Below, piece by piece: positions 63,426 through 64,000 of a stretch of DNA of 64,000 nucleotides. This stretch comes from Candidatus Bipolaricaulota bacterium (lineage in GTDB: Bacteria; Bipolaricaulota; Bipolaricaulia; UBA7950; UBA9294). How positions within the stretch are numbered: the stretch's first letter is position 1; the number at the start of each line of letters is the position of its first letter. The notes below the pieces were generated by a model that did no database searches, was not told the DNA's origin, and worked only from the letters and a program-made list of their open reading frames with translations. The position numbers were made by a program, and so were the translations under genes. Location: the NCBI GenBank assembly GCA_028278555.1, contig JANQEA010000026.1:1-64000 (forward strand), given 5' to 3'.

Positions 63426-64000
63426 GCATCCTGATCGATGAGCAGACGCGCGCAATGGTGCAGGGGATCACCGGTGGCGAGGGCCGCTTCCACACCGAGC
63501 GAATGCTCCAGGATGGAACGAACATCGTCGCTGGCGTCACGCCTGGCAAAGCGAGCGAGTCCGTCGAGGGCGTTCCTGTGTTTGACACCGTCTCCGACGC
63601 CGTCGCCGAGACGGGCGCGAACGCGTCGATCCTCTTCGTGCCCCCCCCCTTCGCGGCCGACGCGATCCTCGAAGCGGCCGAAGCGGGCATCGAATTGATT
63701 GTCTGCCTGACGGAGGGAGTTCCCGTTCACGACATGCTCCCCGTCCGACGCTACGTCGACCTCGTCGGCACGAAGCTGATCGGGCCGAACACGCCAGGCT
63801 TGATCAGCCCGGGCAAGTCGAAGCTCGGCGTCATGGCCGGCTACATCCACAAGCCGGGCTCGATCGGCATCATCTCCCGCAGCGGCACGCTCACCTACGA
63901 GGTCGTCCATCAGCTGACGACCCTCGGGATCGGCCAGTCGACGTGCGTCGGCATCGGTGGCGACCCGATCGTCGGACTCTCCTACAAGGAGCTCCTGCCG
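63422..64000 (+). CDS. sucD: succinyl-CoA ligase alpha subunit, N-terminal part (cut by window end)
   Basis: 193 residues visible, open to the edge. [23 protein letters not shown] (CoA-binding Rossmann start), [59 protein letters not shown]: all typical. The active-site His region lies beyond the window. ATGA overlap with sucC. Confidence 0.97.
   Translation, partial: MSILIDEQTRAMVQGITGGEGRFHTERMLQDGTNIVAGVTPGKASESVEGVPVFDTVSDAVAETGANASILFVPPPFAADAILEAAEAGIELIVCLTEGVPVHDMLPVRRYVDLVGTKLIGPNTPGLISPGKSKLGVMAGYIHKPGSIGIISRSGTLTYEVVHQLTTLGIGQSTCVGIGGDPIVGLSYKELLP

Overview
The window is GC-rich bacterial chromosome (roughly 60-65 % by eye) with dense, mostly housekeeping genes and no phage, transposon or CRISPR array. 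The gene set points to an anaerobic or oxygen-sensitive, uncultured diderm-like lineage: rubredoxin, a NAD-linked [NiFe] hydrogenase with its own protease, a K+-type membrane pyrophosphatase, archaeal-type phosphoglycerate mutase, succinyl-CoA ligase, and an exosortase system. Candidatus Bipolaricaulota (Acetothermia/OP1) would fit, but this is an inference from gene content; the partial 23S rRNA at the left edge is what should settle it.

Layout. 1-2160: the 5' two thirds of a 23S rRNA gene on the minus strand, with its own promoter and a boxB/boxA-like leader; no 16S gene lies upstream. 2252-7740: rsmA, a membrane-anchored hydrolase, an acetyltransferase and the proton/sodium pyrophosphatase (minus). 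8084-15765 (plus): a coiled-coil envelope protein, then a small HTH gene coupled to a short-armed smc, scpA, scpB and rubredoxin, then the cysteine desulfurase / IscU / Rrf2 iron-sulfur operon. 16040-23180 (minus): a tight operon cdsA-uppS-folC-valS-ndk-dprA (read right to left), followed by fxsA and comEC. 25228-25576: tmRNA with an unusual tag, followed by a small accessory insert. 27363-33261: a regulatory island built around an 833-residue SARP-like TPR regulator; two promoters on either side carry the same triple heptamer repeat. 33434-42676: a mixed set (C-S lyase, SDR, frameshifted beta-helix lipoprotein, Fe-S proteins, CGNR regulator, NatAB-like ABC transporter, thioredoxin-fold protein, class III cyclase). 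42776-48167 (minus): exosortase locus with an IPTL-CTERM protein, XrtH-like exosortase, an associated membrane protein and a 1045-residue Asp-rich surface protein. 48168-49600: lower-density region with a repeat and a CRP-like palindrome. 49714-55129: PhzF-like isomerase, membrane protein, DUF47 protein, purB and guaB. 55271-62081 (minus): the apgM-hydrogenase operon. 62256-64000: sucC and the start of sucD.

How genes work together. The hydrogenase operon couples H2 to NAD(H) and begins with a glycolytic mutase; sucCD gives substrate-level phosphorylation; the pyrophosphatase recycles PPi from anabolism into an ion gradient. The condensin set (smc, scpA, scpB) is preceded by an 85-residue DNA-binding protein that carries an exact sliding-clamp binding pentapeptide. 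The most distinctive signal is the SARP-like regulator with matched operators at 29542-29586 (minus) and 32206-32250 (plus), which predicts a small regulon including a hidden 64-residue gene and a secreted seven-bladed propeller.
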